Positions 18,681 through 29,250 are shown, counted from the stretch's first letter. The stretch: DNA of 64,000 nt from Fidelibacterota bacterium (GCA_014239435.1 JAAZYX010000033.1:271647-335646); one strand, 5' to 3'. The notes: generated by a model from the letters alone, not told the origin. Numbers and translations: made by a program.

Positions 18681-20062
18681 TATCTGTCCTTTCTTTCTGA
18701 AGGTACTACAGAAAGAAACCTTCCAAAAGCATATTTAAGCCAGCCGAGGGAAATACACATGGACAGAAAGGCCGACACCATCATGGAATACCACACCCAT
18801 TCCACAGGTTTGTGGTAGATAAATACACAAATCCAGGCCAACGGTACGGCCACAATCAGAATTCTTACCAAGGTAATCACCAGCATGGGAAATCCCATCC
18901 CGAATCCTTGCAAAATGCGTCCGCTCGTAAGTCCTATAGATACCAGCGGATAAATGAGGGTCATCAACCGAATGTAATGGACTGCCGTTTCTGTAATAAA
19001 TGCATCATTAGAGAAACCTCTTACAATCCACGGCGCAAAAATATAAATCACAAATGACAAAAGGATTGTAATCAAGAAGGACCGTTTTATACCATATTGA
19101 ATTATCCATTTCACTTTTTCCGGTTCCTTCGCTCCGTAAAACATGCCCACAAGAGTTGTCATCCCAACCGCGATAGAAAGAATCGGCATAAAAACAATCA
19201 TATCCAACCTGCCGCCAATCTGGTAAGCAGCAACCGTGTTTGTCGAAAAGTGAACCAATAATTTATTGAAGAAAAGCTGCCCAACTGCCATTACAACCAT
19301 AGAAACTGAAGCGGGAAGACCAACCTTAACGATATCGGATAAAATCTTCCCCGAAAAGGAAAAATCTTTCAGGTTGAACGTGATATAGGAATGTTTCTTA
19401 AAAAACAGCATGTACACGAAAATCGTAAACACTATGGCTCTACTAATGACAGACGCCATTGCTGCGCCCGGTACGCCAAACTCGAGCAGAAAAATAAAAA
19501 TGGGATCCAAAATAATATTTAAAACAGTTCCCATGCCTTCCACAATCATGGGGGATTTCGTATCTCCTTCACCCGACATGATTGACCGAAAAAGTATGGA
19601 CATTACTAAAAAGGGAATACCAAATACGTTTATCCGCAAATAAGACCAGCTGAGATCAACGAGAGTGTCCGTTACTCCAATTGCCGAGAGAACATCACGA
19701 CCAAATAATACTCCTAAAGTTGTTAAAATAACGGTAATGATTATACCGAGAAAGAGAGCATGCTCGGCGCAGTTATCCGCATTGGTTTTTTCTCTGGCTC
19801 CGATAAATCTTGCGATGGAAGCCGTGACTCCGCTACCTATTCCAACGGTAATGCCGAGTACCAGAAAGAAGAGAGGCATATTAAACGCCACGGCCGCTAT
19901 TGAATCGCCGCCAAGCCGACCGATAAACATCATATCTACGACAGAGTAAAGTGTTTGCGCCAGCATTCCGATCATGATCGGCATCGCCAATGACCATAAT
20001 CCTTTTGCCGGGTTATCCAGAAAACTCGTCAGACGGGAAGGTTGTGGATTCAATTCAGACAT
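18680..20062 (-). CDS. MATE-family efflux transporter
   Basis: A 460-residue integral membrane protein with about 12 helices in two MATE repeats. It begins with LWSLAMPIMIGMLAQTLYSV, then DMMFIGRLGGDSIAAVA, the canonical first-helix region; the second half repeats this pattern (GLPASVSMVVMAVGQ). Family members expel cationic or organic compounds using H+ or Na+. It is followed at once by the pterin dehydratase gene; no functional link is obvious. Confidence 0.91.
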   Translation of the reverse strand: MSELNPQPSRLTSFLDNPAKGLWSLAMPIMIGMLAQTLYSVVDMMFIGRLGGDSIAAVAFNMPLFFLVLGITVGIGSGVTASIARFIGAREKTNADNCAEHALFLGIIITVILTTLGVLFGRDVLSAIGVTDTLVDLSWSYLRINVFGIPFLVMSILFRSIMSGEGDTKSPMIVEGMGTVLNIILDPIFIFLLEFGVPGAAMASVISRAIVFTIFVYMLFFKKHSYITFNLKDFSFSGKILSDIVKVGLPASVSMVVMAVGQLFFNKLLVHFSTNTVAAYQIGGRLDMIVFMPILSIAVGMTTLVGMFYGAKEPEKVKWIIQYGIKRSFLITILLSFVIYIFAPWIVRGFSNDAFITETAVHYIRLMTLIYPLVSIGLTSGRILQGFGMGFPMLVITLVRILIVAVPLAWICVFIYHKPVEWVWYSMMVSAFLSMCISLGWLKYAFGRFLSVVPSERKDR

Positions 20063-20124
20063 AAGCGCTGAATATACGTTCGTCTTTTTACGCTATCGAA
20101 GGAGTGATTGGATTGTAATACTAA

Positions 20125-21924
20125 TTAAACTGGACGAAATGGCCAAAAGACTGGAATTAGAAATGAAGCCATTATCCAAAAACCGATGGCAAGCGGAAGC
20201 CCAACTTTAAGATAATCTTTATACTTGTAACCTCCTGCACCGAAAACCATGAGGTTTGTTTGGTAGCCGATTGGCGTAATAAAAGATGCGGACGCGGCGA
20301 AACATACAGCAAAAATAAATGGCCTCGGATCAAATCCAAAGTTAGCCGCTACTGCCAATGCAATCGGACTCATAATGATTGCGGTTGCCGCATTGGAGGA
20401 CACTTCCGTCAGAATAATGGTAATGAGGTAAATGAGCGATAACAGAACGTATGGCTGCCACTCGGATTGAAAGGATAATGAAACGTCCAGCAAGGAATTT
20501 CCGATCCACTCTGCCGCGCCGCTGGTTTGAATGACATGCCCGAGCGGAATCAACGCTGCAATTAAAATGAGAACATTCCATTGAATGGATTGGTACGATT
20601 CATTTGGCGTGATTACCCTGAAGAGCAACAGCACAACCCACCCGATTAACGCCGCTATCATAATCGGCGCAAATCCAAGCGCAGCAGCAATAACAACTCC
20701 TATAACCGTAATAATACTCATCCACCAGAACTTGCTTTTTTTCATGGTTGCTTCAATTTCCTCTAACACGATAAAGCTGTCTGAGTCCGCCAATTCCTGA
20801 ATTTTATCACGGGGACCGTAGACAAGAAGTGTATCAAAAGCATGTAAGATAACTTTTGCGATTTTTTCACGCAAAATGGATCCTTCGCGCCGGATCGCCA
20901 GCACAAAACTGCCGTACCTGCGTCGAAAATTCGATTCAAGTAAATTCAGTCCAAGCAAATCAGATTTCGCGGTAAGCAGAACCTCAACCAATACATTGTT
21001 TTCTTTTTGAAGTTCGGACTGAGTCAATTTTTCATCAGTGAGAAGATTAACCTTTTCCATTTCTTTCATCCTGAGAAAATTTTCAAGCGATCCTCGAACA
21101 AACAGGATATCATCTTTAAACAGAACTGTATTGCGAATATTCACAGTAATCATGGATCCGCCGCGCAAAATGTCAATTACGGTAACGTCGTAATTCCGAT
21201 TAATTCCGCGGCTGAGGATTGTATTTCCTACGAGCGGAGAGTCCGAACCTATTTTCATTTCTGTTAAAAATCCGCCCATGTGGTAACTCTTTGTTAAACT
21301 AGAAGTCACTGTACGAGATGGCAGGATTTTATATCCAACCGCTATCATGTACGCCAATCCTGTTACCAATAAAATAGAGCCGTATTTTGTGAATTCGAAC
21401 ATGCCCAATCCTTCGTGTCCCGAAGCGGTTAAGATTGAATTAACCAGCAGATTGGTTGATGTTCCCACCAAGGTAAGCGTTCCACCCATAATGGCCGCAT
21501 AACTTAGCGGAATCAGAACTTTTGAAGGGCTGATTTTGTATCGGTGCGCAATCCGAATTGTGATCGGCATAAAGATCGCCACGATAGCCGTATTATTCAC
21601 AAAAGCAGATAAGACTGCAATACTCAAAAGGTATACTGAAAGTCCAAGGGATAACGATTTACTGGCAAGCGTATGGATTCTTGCCACGAGATATTCGAGT
21701 ACGCCTGTTTTTTGGATGGCTCGGCTTAAAATGAAGAGACAGGCGATCGTAATGACCGCAGGATTCGAAAGTCCGGATACCGCTTCTGCAGGCGTAAGAT
21801 AGCCAAACAGAAACAGCATGCTCAGTACTGCCAGCGCCGTTACTTCTAAGGCGAACACTTCTGTAACAAACAGAATGAACATGAGGACAATTATCCCCAG
21901 AACAAATATAATATCAAAATTCAT
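20125..21924 (-). CDS. SLC13/DASS-family permease with two TrkA-C (RCK_C) domains
   Basis: A 599-residue transporter. The N-terminal helices include LSAFVNNTAIVAIFMP, the SNT-like substrate loop of the DASS family, and the C-terminal half holds the second loop (TEVSSNAATAIIMSPIA). Residues ~210-390 form a cytosolic insertion of two RCK_C domains, in a pattern like E-M-K-I-G-S-D-S-P-L-V-G-N-T. Related proteins transport sulfate, phosphate or dicarboxylates with Na+; the TrkA-C insert suggests regulation by a bound ligand. The substrate is not predictable here. Confidence 0.88.
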   Translation of the reverse strand: MNFDIIFVLGIIVLMFILFVTEVFALEVTALAVLSMLFLFGYLTPAEAVSGLSNPAVITIACLFILSRAIQKTGVLEYLVARIHTLASKSLSLGLSVYLLSIAVLSAFVNNTAIVAIFMPITIRIAHRYKISPSKVLIPLSYAAIMGGTLTLVGTSTNLLVNSILTASGHEGLGMFEFTKYGSILLVTGLAYMIAVGYKILPSRTVTSSLTKSYHMGGFLTEMKIGSDSPLVGNTILSRGINRNYDVTVIDILRGGSMITVNIRNTVLFKDDILFVRGSLENFLRMKEMEKVNLLTDEKLTQSELQKENNVLVEVLLTAKSDLLGLNLLESNFRRRYGSFVLAIRREGSILREKIAKVILHAFDTLLVYGPRDKIQELADSDSFIVLEEIEATMKKSKFWWMSIITVIGVVIAAALGFAPIMIAALIGWVVLLLFRVITPNESYQSIQWNVLILIAALIPLGHVIQTSGAAEWIGNSLLDVSLSFQSEWQPYVLLSLIYLITIILTEVSSNAATAIIMSPIALAVAANFGFDPRPFIFAVCFAASASFITPIGYQTNLMVFGAGGYKYKDYLKVGLPLAIGFWIMASFLIPVFWPFRPV

Positions 21925-21958
21925 GTGGTTCTGATGTGTGAATTAAGGAAACTTGAAT

Positions 21959-23641
21959 TCAATCAACATCCAGCTGATATTCATCAAGATATTCTTTGGA
22001 GTACGGTTCCCAAATCCGTTCTCCAATAAAGAGATCGTAGAGAAATGGATCAATATGAGAATCATTTTTCATGAATCCCATAATCCTGAGCGTATCCGAA
22101 ACGGTTTTTCCATCCTTATAAGGGCGGTCTTTCGCAGTCAGCGCTTCGAAGACATCTGCCAGAGCAACGATCCGCGGCTGGATAGGCAATTCCTTATCGC
22201 TTAACCCTTTCGGATATCCGGTGCCGTCCGGTTTCTCATGATGCGCACCGGCATACAGCGGAACATTCTTTAGCTTATTCGGCCATGGAAGTTTCTCCAG
22301 CATATTGATCGTATGCACCGTATGGTCGTTGATAATCTTCCTGTCCTCTGCTGTTAATGTTCCTCTGGAAATGGACAAATTATACACCTCTTCATCCGAA
22401 AGGAATTTTTTGTTTTCCGTCCCGTCCTTCCAAGTGCGTTTTGCCACAATTTCTACCCGTTCTTTTTTATCGGGTGACATGAATTCGCCTCCGATATTAA
22501 CGGTATTAATAAATTCCTTATCCTCATCAATCTGCTTCAAATTGGCTCGGTGTTTTTTGCGCAGTTCTTTTATTTCATCAGATTTGCCTGCTTTTTCGAG
22601 CTTCATTTGCCTTTTCAGAAATTTGATTTCCTCATCCCTTTTGATAATTTCGAATCGTGTATTGACAAGATGAATCCTATCCAAAATGGTTTCAAGTTTG
22701 GTTGATTTATCGACGACATGCGTTGGGGTCGCCACTTTTCCGGTGTCATGAAGCCACGCAGATATTAAGAGTTCGCGCATCCCATTTTCATCGAAATGCA
22801 CATCTGCGAGCGGACCGGTTTTACACTTATTCACTGCCTCTCCAATGGCTTCCGTTAAAAGCGGAATCCGCTGACAATGTCCGCCCGTATATTTTGATTT
22901 CGCGTCAATGGCCGCTGCAATCATTTGGATGAAAGATTCAAACAGGTCTTCCAAATCCTTGATCAGGTTTTTATTCGTAATGGCTACCGCCGCTTGACTC
23001 GAGAGCGCTTCTACCAAATCCTGCACTTTTTGAGAGAATGAAACAACATCGCCCGTTTTCTTGTCCTGTGCATTTAAGAGCTGCAGCACGCCGATAATTT
23101 CATTTTCATGATCCCGAAGCGGAACCGTTAAAAAGGACTTAGACCGGTAGCCTGTTTTTTCATCAAAGGCGCGGGTGCCGGAAAAATCAAAACCTTCCGC
23201 TTCGTATGCATCCGGAATGTTGACGGTTTCTCCCGTTAAGCCAACATACGCAGCAATCATATTGTTATTCGGCTTTCCGTCATCCATATACAGTTTGATC
23301 GGATAAAACGGAATATCCGTTCCTGATGTGCCACCCATATGGAAATCTAGCGAATCTGTCATCATAATTTTAAATGCGAGACGATCGTCGTTCGTTTTCA
23401 TATACAAGGTTCCGCCGTCTGAATTCGCAATGCGCTTTGCTTCCAGCAAGATCATTTCCAGCAGCACATTCATGTCTTTTTCCTTGGACAAGGCAAGGCC
23501 GATTTCGGTCATGTGTGAAATTTGTTCTTCCAAATCCCTTACATACGATTGGATGGACTTTGGAACATCCTTGATCTGTGTGTTTACCTCGCTCATCGAG
23601 TACACTTTGGCTTTGGTTTTAGTAGATTTTTTTTGTGTCAT
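21959..23641 (-). CDS. GAF-HD-GYP cyclic-di-GMP phosphodiesterase
   Basis: About 560 residues from ATG 23641, chosen for AAGGGA seven bases upstream. A short N-terminal coiled stretch precedes a GAF domain (~residues 45-220, with LTVPLRDHENEIIGVLQLLN), then an HD-GYP domain with HDTGK and HHEKPDGTGYPKG. These are the metal-ligand and GYP motifs of active c-di-GMP hydrolases. Between the HD motif and the LTAEDRKIINDH helix lies a charged insertion of about 100 residues, seen in a subset of HD-GYP proteins. It probably senses a small ligand or redox cue through GAF. Confidence 0.9.
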   Translation of the reverse strand: MTQKKSTKTKAKVYSMSEVNTQIKDVPKSIQSYVRDLEEQISHMTEIGLALSKEKDMNVLLEMILLEAKRIANSDGGTLYMKTNDDRLAFKIMMTDSLDFHMGGTSGTDIPFYPIKLYMDDGKPNNNMIAAYVGLTGETVNIPDAYEAEGFDFSGTRAFDEKTGYRSKSFLTVPLRDHENEIIGVLQLLNAQDKKTGDVVSFSQKVQDLVEALSSQAAVAITNKNLIKDLEDLFESFIQMIAAAIDAKSKYTGGHCQRIPLLTEAIGEAVNKCKTGPLADVHFDENGMRELLISAWLHDTGKVATPTHVVDKSTKLETILDRIHLVNTRFEIIKRDEEIKFLKRQMKLEKAGKSDEIKELRKKHRANLKQIDEDKEFINTVNIGGEFMSPDKKERVEIVAKRTWKDGTENKKFLSDEEVYNLSISRGTLTAEDRKIINDHTVHTINMLEKLPWPNKLKNVPLYAGAHHEKPDGTGYPKGLSDKELPIQPRIVALADVFEALTAKDRPYKDGKTVSDTLRIMGFMKNDSHIDPFLYDLFIGERIWEPYSKEYLDEYQLDVD

Positions 23642-23758
23642 AATTTTCCCTTGAAGGTTTACTGAATAGAAACTTACTGCACCGATACTCAAACCACAAA
23701 GCTAAACTCCCTTCATTTCTATTCACAATCACGTTACCTTTTATTCTAAATTCCCCTC

Positions 23759-26700
23759 GTGAAGTTGACTCCGGAATCTATTAGTGACTTCCTCGTTCAT
23801 GCAGAAGCGGGAGACATTAGCGCCTCAGATCTTCTTGGGGCTACTCAATCCATAACTGAGAATACGTTTGACCGGGAATCAATCCATGCTTTTTTGGATA
23901 CCGCCGGCCATCCTGAGATTCAGAAATGCATTGCGGAGAGCGGCGTTATTGATCCATGGCTGCAGGACCTCATTCGGTTAATAGAATACTCGGGATACCA
24001 CATGGGGCATGTGATCGAAGCACGGGGAAACCGATACGGCGATAAATCCGTATTCCAAATCATCCAGCCGGATGAAATTGTCAAAATATCGTACAAACAG
24101 CTTTGGAAATACATCCGGCGTACCGGCCTCGGTATGCTGTCGCTTGCAAAAGGAAAAGAGCCGACTGTTGGAATTTTAACACCGAATACTTTCAAAGGCG
24201 CGCTTGTGGACCTCGCCTGCCTTTCCTTTGGATTTAAAGTGGTCCCTCTTCCGCTGAATTCCACTTCCGAAGATTTAAGCTACATCATTGACCACAGCGG
24301 CATCACGCATATTTTTTCCGGAGGGCAGCGAGCTGCCGGACTTCTGGCTGCAGCCGTTCTCCCTACTACGGACATTCAGATCATTCAACTAAGGGCAAAG
24401 GATCTTACAACCGCATCTCACCTTGGCTGGGATGCCTTCCTCGCAAACGGATCGAAGATAGAAGAATCCGAATTGCTGGCTCGGCGTAATCACCTAGATA
24501 TCAACGCACTCGCCACCGTGATGTACACATCCGGAACAACGGCGCATCCAAAGGGAATCGTTTTTACACCTATGAACCTAGTTTCAAAACGATTCGCAAG
24601 AGCTTTAGCGCTTCCCGGCATTGGATCCGATGATATTTTCCTTTCGTTTCTTCCGCTGTATCACACATTCGGGCGGTATCTGGAAATGCTCGGTAGCATT
24701 TTTCTGGGAGCAACGTACACCTTTGCACGGTCGCCTCAATTTAGAAGTTTGCTCGCGGATTTTAAAATCATTCGCCCGACAGTATTTATCAGCGTTCCAA
24801 AACGATGGAGCCAAATGCATGAACAGTGTAATGGGAAATCGTTAGACGAAATCACGGGTGGACGATTGAAATGGGGTTTATCCGCCGCGGGTTACCTCGA
24901 GCCGGAAGTCTTTCGGTTCTTTCAAAAAAACAATGTCAGCCTCATGAGCGGATACGGCATGACAGAGGCAACAGGCGGAATTACCATGACACCGCCGGAA
25001 GATTATAAACCGGATTCCGTTGGAAAGGCACTGCCGGGCATTGCACTACAATTGGCTGAAGACGGTGAACTCATGATTCGCGGGCCGTACGTGTCACCGG
25101 GATATTTAGGCGATCGCCAATCGGTTGCTCTTCGGGAATCATCTTGGTTTTATACGGGTGACATTTTTGAGGAAACAGACGGCCATTTCACAATCGTTGA
25201 CCGGAAGAAAGAAATTTATAAAAACAGCCGGGGCCAAACCATCGCGCCGCAAAAAATAGAAAATTTATTCAAAGATTTTGATTCAATTCAGTCAGTTTTC
25301 CTTGTGGGCGATGGAATGGAATACAACTGCATTCTAATCTTTCCAAATCAGGCATCGGACGAATTGGAAGCGCCCAACGATCCTCAGGAATTGCGAGGCC
25401 ATTTTGCCGCTATTGTGAGTTCTGTGAACAGTTTTCTGCCGCCCCACGAACGTCTCGTCAATTTTGCCATCATTTCACGTGCATTCACGTCTGAACAGGG
25501 TGAGCTTACCAAAAAGGGGACGTACAAGCGGAAAGCTATTATCAAAAATTTTGCATCTGTTATTGAACCAATGTATGAGCGTTCAACTATCAGTTTTATC
25601 CAGGACGGTATCGAATTGAGAATTCCCAATTGGATTTTAAGAGAAAAGGGTGTCCTTTCTTCTGATGTTGAGTGGAACAGTAACGAGTTGGCAATACAGG
25701 GAATTCCAGCGCTTACTCTTGCAGAAAGCGAGAAAGGGTTAAAAGTAGGCGACTTTGAGTACACACTGCCAAAACCGGTGCTGGATTTGGAAGCATTTTT
25801 GAGGTCGCCTGAACTGTGGCTCGGCAACATCGGATTTGTGGATTTCATGGAAACCATTCCCTTTCGCCTTACTGAATTCAGTCCATCTACTGATATCGGA
25901 CTTTTGGCGAAACATGTTCCGCTTACGAAAAATGCAGGTCAGGAAGCGGTGCCATTCCCCGATGACGAAGGAAAGACCAAAGATTTCCTCGGATTTCTGC
26001 ACTCCCAGGCGATCGTGCTTCGTGGAAATTCATCCGCGAAAATCACGTTGGCAGTTTCAAAATTTCGCGTCATGACCGAGCAGCCTGGTAGTATTTGGAA
26101 TCAGATTATTCCGTCTCTCCTATTTCGATTACAATCGCACCCAAAGGTGAAATGCCGAAGCGCGATGCTGGAATTGGCAATTGCATTTATGAGTCCGAAA
26201 GAGTATGCAGCATTAACACGAGACACTTTCGAACTGGGATATATGCAGGATGATGCAAAGGCGGTAAGCGTTGATTCTTCCCGATTGGAATTAGACCATA
26301 TCCGTGCGTTCTTGCATCAAATTCAACCATACAAAGTGCATCCGGAAGATTGCAAGGGATTCCCGTCTTTTCTTATTAAAACTACGTTTAATCTGATGGT
26401 GGACTTTGGGATGAATGGGCACAACCTCTTCCTGAAATTTCGGACGGAGCTCAACAGCTGGGATCAACCATTTCTGCCGAGCGGAATTCGGGAAAGCGCA
26501 GGAATTGCTCTCAGAAAATTAGAAAAAAGTTTTAAGGCAAATTTGCCGGTGAAAGAAGTCAGTATTCAAATCGCTGAAACGGGTAAAATACTGCAATGGA
26601 AAGATGTCATTTCATTTGACTCTAAGATTGATTCATCTTCCAAAACCCGAATTGCAGATTCCATTGAAACAACACAATTGCTTAATGAAGCACTGACACT

Positions 26701-28318
26701 ATCAAAGCGAGATCCACTGCGATTGGGTAATATACCAAAAGACGGAATTTGGATCAGTGCACATGACCCGGTTTCATTCGGAAGTGCATTTAGACTTTTG
26801 GTTCGGCCGAAAAATGACGAACCGTTCAATCTCATTCTGCATTTAGCCAATCCGTCTGAAAAAAACAGGATCAAAGAACATGTGCATGCTATGGCCCTTT
26901 CTGGACCAACTTTGAATAACAATGCCTGCGGTCGTTTGCTTTTCGGATATTATCCGGAGTATCATATGTATACAAAAGCATTTTCGAGCCAGCCGACTGT
27001 AGAAGATTTACTCGTCAGACATAAAAATGATATTGCTTCCGGTATGGCGGTTGATAGATGGCAGATGCGCTGGTTTCATTATATTTGGACCGGCGCGCAA
27101 TTATCTTTAGAAATTTGGAAACGTTCAGGCTGCCGGCTCGCATTGCCCAACCCAAATCCTTCTCAATTTATTATTCCGGAACACGATTATTCGGACGGCG
27201 GATATATCGAAACGATAACATCACTCGCTGAAATAGAATCGCTTCTGTCCCTTGTACACGGATTTACAAGCAATTTCATAGAACAAACCGAAAAAACATT
27301 TTCCGGCTTGAGTATGATGGCGGATTGGGAGGTCCTTTTGACGGTTGTACTGGAAGTGTTTGGCACTGAGAGCGGTCTTGAAATGCTGAAAAATCTGAAG
27401 GATGAACTTGCAGATGAAGCCAATTTTGGTCTCTCGCAAAAAACGATAAGCGAATTTATTGAGGATGTTGAATCCAATGGGATTCTTCCGAAAAAGCTGG
27501 TATTCGCAACTATGCGGTACGAGCGGTGGACTCACTTAAATCCAAATGCATCGGCGGAGGCACAAAGTGAAATTATTCTCGAACTATACCGCGATTATAG
27601 TCTGGCTGATCTCTTGCATGAAGATGCCAGCATTCGCCTGCGATTCTTTTTAATGACCTGTTTTAAGGACAGCCACGAAAACCTAAAAACACAGCTTGAC
27701 GGGCTGGCGCAGGAAACAAGAAAAGGCCGTATCACAGAAGCAGATATGACCGACAGGCTTCAGAAAATTCATAAAACTGGAACTGCCGAAAAGGAAGATC
27801 AGTTTTTCCTAACTCGGTTGGTTTTTGAACATGTGGGTTCAGGCGATTTTGCAGAACTGGTTTCGCAGGAAGGAGAAACTTCGGGACGCCTTGATCTTAT
27901 TGTATTGATCAATGATGCAAACGGTGTGCAGTATGCAGTCCGCCCGCCTAGCCGTCCGAAGGAAATCGCACAATTTAATTCGTATTTAAAGGATGCTGAT
28001 ATTTTTGTTCCCATAAAACAGGATCATGAATTTGTCTTATTGTTTACCACGGATGATCGGTTAGCTGGCGGTGTGTTTTGGCGGAAGGTCACACAGGACA
28101 TCGCGCATTTGGAAAAAGTAGTCATCGCGCCGGATTTCCGTGGAAAAGGTCTCAGCATTCGATTGATTAATGAATTGGTATTCCGCCTCAACAGCAGATT
28201 TTATACATATCTTACGGTTGGATTTATGCATTCCGACCTTTTTTACAAAATTGGTTTTAAAATAGACAGCCGTTTTGGAGGTCTTGTCCTTCCCATCAAA
28301 GAAAAGGTGTCCTCATGA
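23759..28318 (+). CDS. Giant acyl-adenylating enzyme (AMP-binding) with unassigned middle region and C-terminal GNAT domain
   Basis: A 1519-residue protein with a GTG start at 23759 and no clear Shine-Dalgarno sequence. Residues ~80-600 are a complete long-chain acyl-CoA synthetase-type ANL domain: YTSGTTAHPKG at 256-266, GYGMTEATGG near 398, WFYTGD near 463 and the hinge Asp in IVDRKKEIYKN. Residues ~610-1370 match no family I can name; they include RLLFGYYPEYHMYTK, repeated W-rich helices and Asp/Glu-rich stretches. Residues ~1370-1519 are a GNAT acetyltransferase, with VVIAPDFRGKGLS as its acetyl-CoA loop and DLFYKIGFKID at the end. It is coupled to a cupin by an ATGA overlap. Function is inferred only: activation of a fatty or carboxylic acid, with transfer or acetylation. 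Confidence 0.8.
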   Translation: MKLTPESISDFLVHAEAGDISASDLLGATQSITENTFDRESIHAFLDTAGHPEIQKCIAESGVIDPWLQDLIRLIEYSGYHMGHVIEARGNRYGDKSVFQIIQPDEIVKISYKQLWKYIRRTGLGMLSLAKGKEPTVGILTPNTFKGALVDLACLSFGFKVVPLPLNSTSEDLSYIIDHSGITHIFSGGQRAAGLLAAAVLPTTDIQIIQLRAKDLTTASHLGWDAFLANGSKIEESELLARRNHLDINALATVMYTSGTTAHPKGIVFTPMNLVSKRFARALALPGIGSDDIFLSFLPLYHTFGRYLEMLGSIFLGATYTFARSPQFRSLLADFKIIRPTVFISVPKRWSQMHEQCNGKSLDEITGGRLKWGLSAAGYLEPEVFRFFQKNNVSLMSGYGMTEATGGITMTPPEDYKPDSVGKALPGIALQLAEDGELMIRGPYVSPGYLGDRQSVALRESSWFYTGDIFEETDGHFTIVDRKKEIYKNSRGQTIAPQKIENLFKDFDSIQSVFLVGDGMEYNCILIFPNQASDELEAPNDPQELRGHFAAIVSSVNSFLPPHERLVNFAIISRAFTSEQGELTKKGTYKRKAIIKNFASVIEPMYERSTISFIQDGIELRIPNWILREKGVLSSDVEWNSNELAIQGIPALTLAESEKGLKVGDFEYTLPKPVLDLEAFLRSPELWLGNIGFVDFMETIPFRLTEFSPSTDIGLLAKHVPLTKNAGQEAVPFPDDEGKTKDFLGFLHSQAIVLRGNSSAKITLAVSKFRVMTEQPGSIWNQIIPSLLFRLQSHPKVKCRSAMLELAIAFMSPKEYAALTRDTFELGYMQDDAKAVSVDSSRLELDHIRAFLHQIQPYKVHPEDCKGFPSFLIKTTFNLMVDFGMNGHNLFLKFRTELNSWDQPFLPSGIRESAGIALRKLEKSFKANLPVKEVSIQIAETGKILQWKDVISFDSKIDSSSKTRIADSIETTQLLNEALTLSKRDPLRLGNIPKDGIWISAHDPVSFGSAFRLLVRPKNDEPFNLILHLANPSEKNRIKEHVHAMALSGPTLNNNACGRLLFGYYPEYHMYTKAFSSQPTVEDLLVRHKNDIASGMAVDRWQMRWFHYIWTGAQLSLEIWKRSGCRLALPNPNPSQFIIPEHDYSDGGYIETITSLAEIESLLSLVHGFTSNFIEQTEKTFSGLSMMADWEVLLTVVLEVFGTESGLEMLKNLKDELADEANFGLSQKTISEFIEDVESNGILPKKLVFATMRYERWTHLNPNASAEAQSEIILELYRDYSLADLLHEDASIRLRFFLMTCFKDSHENLKTQLDGLAQETRKGRITEADMTDRLQKIHKTGTAEKEDQFFLTRLVFEHVGSGDFAELVSQEGETSGRLDLIVLINDANGVQYAVRPPSRPKEIAQFNSYLKDADIFVPIKQDHEFVLLFTTDDRLAGGVFWRKVTQDIAHLEKVVIAPDFRGKGLSIRLINELVFRLNSRFYTYLTVGFMHSDLFYKIGFKIDSRFGGLVLPIKEKVSS

Positions 28319-28626
28319 ACTTCTATGAAATTTTATCCCAACATCCTCAAACAGCTTTCAACACAGTACAGGAATTGGATTCTATGCATATCGGCGCTTC
28401 CAATATCAGTGGGCCGTGGCCGTTTGAAGGATTCAGCAAACATTCGGATCCCGAAATTGTCATTGTTTTGGACGGCTCCGTGGACATTGAATATGAGGAT
28501 GGCGAAATCGTAAACCGATCAGCAGGCGAAGTAGAAGAAATGACAGGAAACCGCGGACACAAAGTGCATCAATCCGGATCCGATTCAGCACAGGTGTTAT
28601 TGATTTTCCCCCGGAATAAACCTTAA
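28315..28626 (+). CDS. Small cupin-domain protein
   Basis: A 103-residue single-domain cupin. The core runs from SDPEIVIVLDGSVDIEYEDG, the first cupin motif but with only partial metal ligands, to GHKVHQSGSDSAQVLLIFP, the second motif. The start overlaps the stop of the giant ligase (ATGA), which strongly suggests a linked function; a small ligand-binding or isomerase role is possible. Its stop shares a TTAA with the convergent methyltransferase. Confidence 0.78.
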   Translation: MNFYEILSQHPQTAFNTVQELDSMHIGASNISGPWPFEGFSKHSDPEIVIVLDGSVDIEYEDGEIVNRSAGEVEEMTGNRGHKVHQSGSDSAQVLLIFPRNKP

Positions 28627-29249
28627 AGTTTTTGAACAATCATCAAACCGTCACGGATCGGCAGCAATTGGTTAATAACTCTGTCATCTGACTGAATAAA
28701 AGCATTTGTTTCCGCAATCGCCTTGGAATCCTCATCTTTGGGCTGAAGCACTTCGCCGCTCCACAGCATATTGTCAAGTACAATTAACCCACCTTGTCGA
28801 AGCAATTCCAAAGAACGATTATAATAGTTGAGGTAGTTTGTTTTATCTGCATCAATAAACACCAAATCTACTGAATCGTTTAGGTTCGACAGAGATTCCA
28901 ATGCAGGGCCAATCTTCAATTCTATCCGATTCCCAAACAACGCATCTGCGATGAATTTTACTGCCAATTCCCGTTCTTCAATATCATATGTTTTGACGAT
29001 TCCGCCATCCGGCATTGCTTCGGCGATTTTGAGCGCGGAATATCCGGTGAAAGTTCCGATATCGAGCACCAATTTGGGATCAATCAGCCTGACCAAAAGC
29101 TGTAGCACATTCCCCACCATCGGACCGGACAGCATTCTCGGGATATCTTCTTTGTCGTAGGTTTCCCGTGTCAGATTTTGGAATAATTCGGATTCTTCCG
29201 CTGAATGCGCAAGACTGTATTCTTCAATTTCTTTAGGCAGAAAATCCAT
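28623..29249 (-). CDS. Class I SAM-dependent O-methyltransferase (caffeoyl-CoA OMT type)
   Basis: A 208-residue methyltransferase with the SAM-binding motif VLDIGTFTGYSALKIAEAMP and the metal-site motif VFIDADKTNYLNYY. This is typical of the cation-dependent catechol or caffeoyl-CoA O-methyltransferase family. It is the last gene of the cytochrome oxidase operon, two bases after DUF420. A role in oxidase assembly is not known; it may methylate a quinone-like or phenolic compound. The substrate is unassigned. Confidence 0.86.
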   Translation of the reverse strand: MDFLPKEIEEYSLAHSAEESELFQNLTRETYDKEDIPRMLSGPMVGNVLQLLVRLIDPKLVLDIGTFTGYSALKIAEAMPDGGIVKTYDIEERELAVKFIADALFGNRIELKIGPALESLSNLNDSVDLVFIDADKTNYLNYYNRSLELLRQGGLIVLDNMLWSGEVLQPKDEDSKAIAETNAFIQSDDRVINQLLPIRDGLMIVQKL

Positions 29250-29250
29250 T

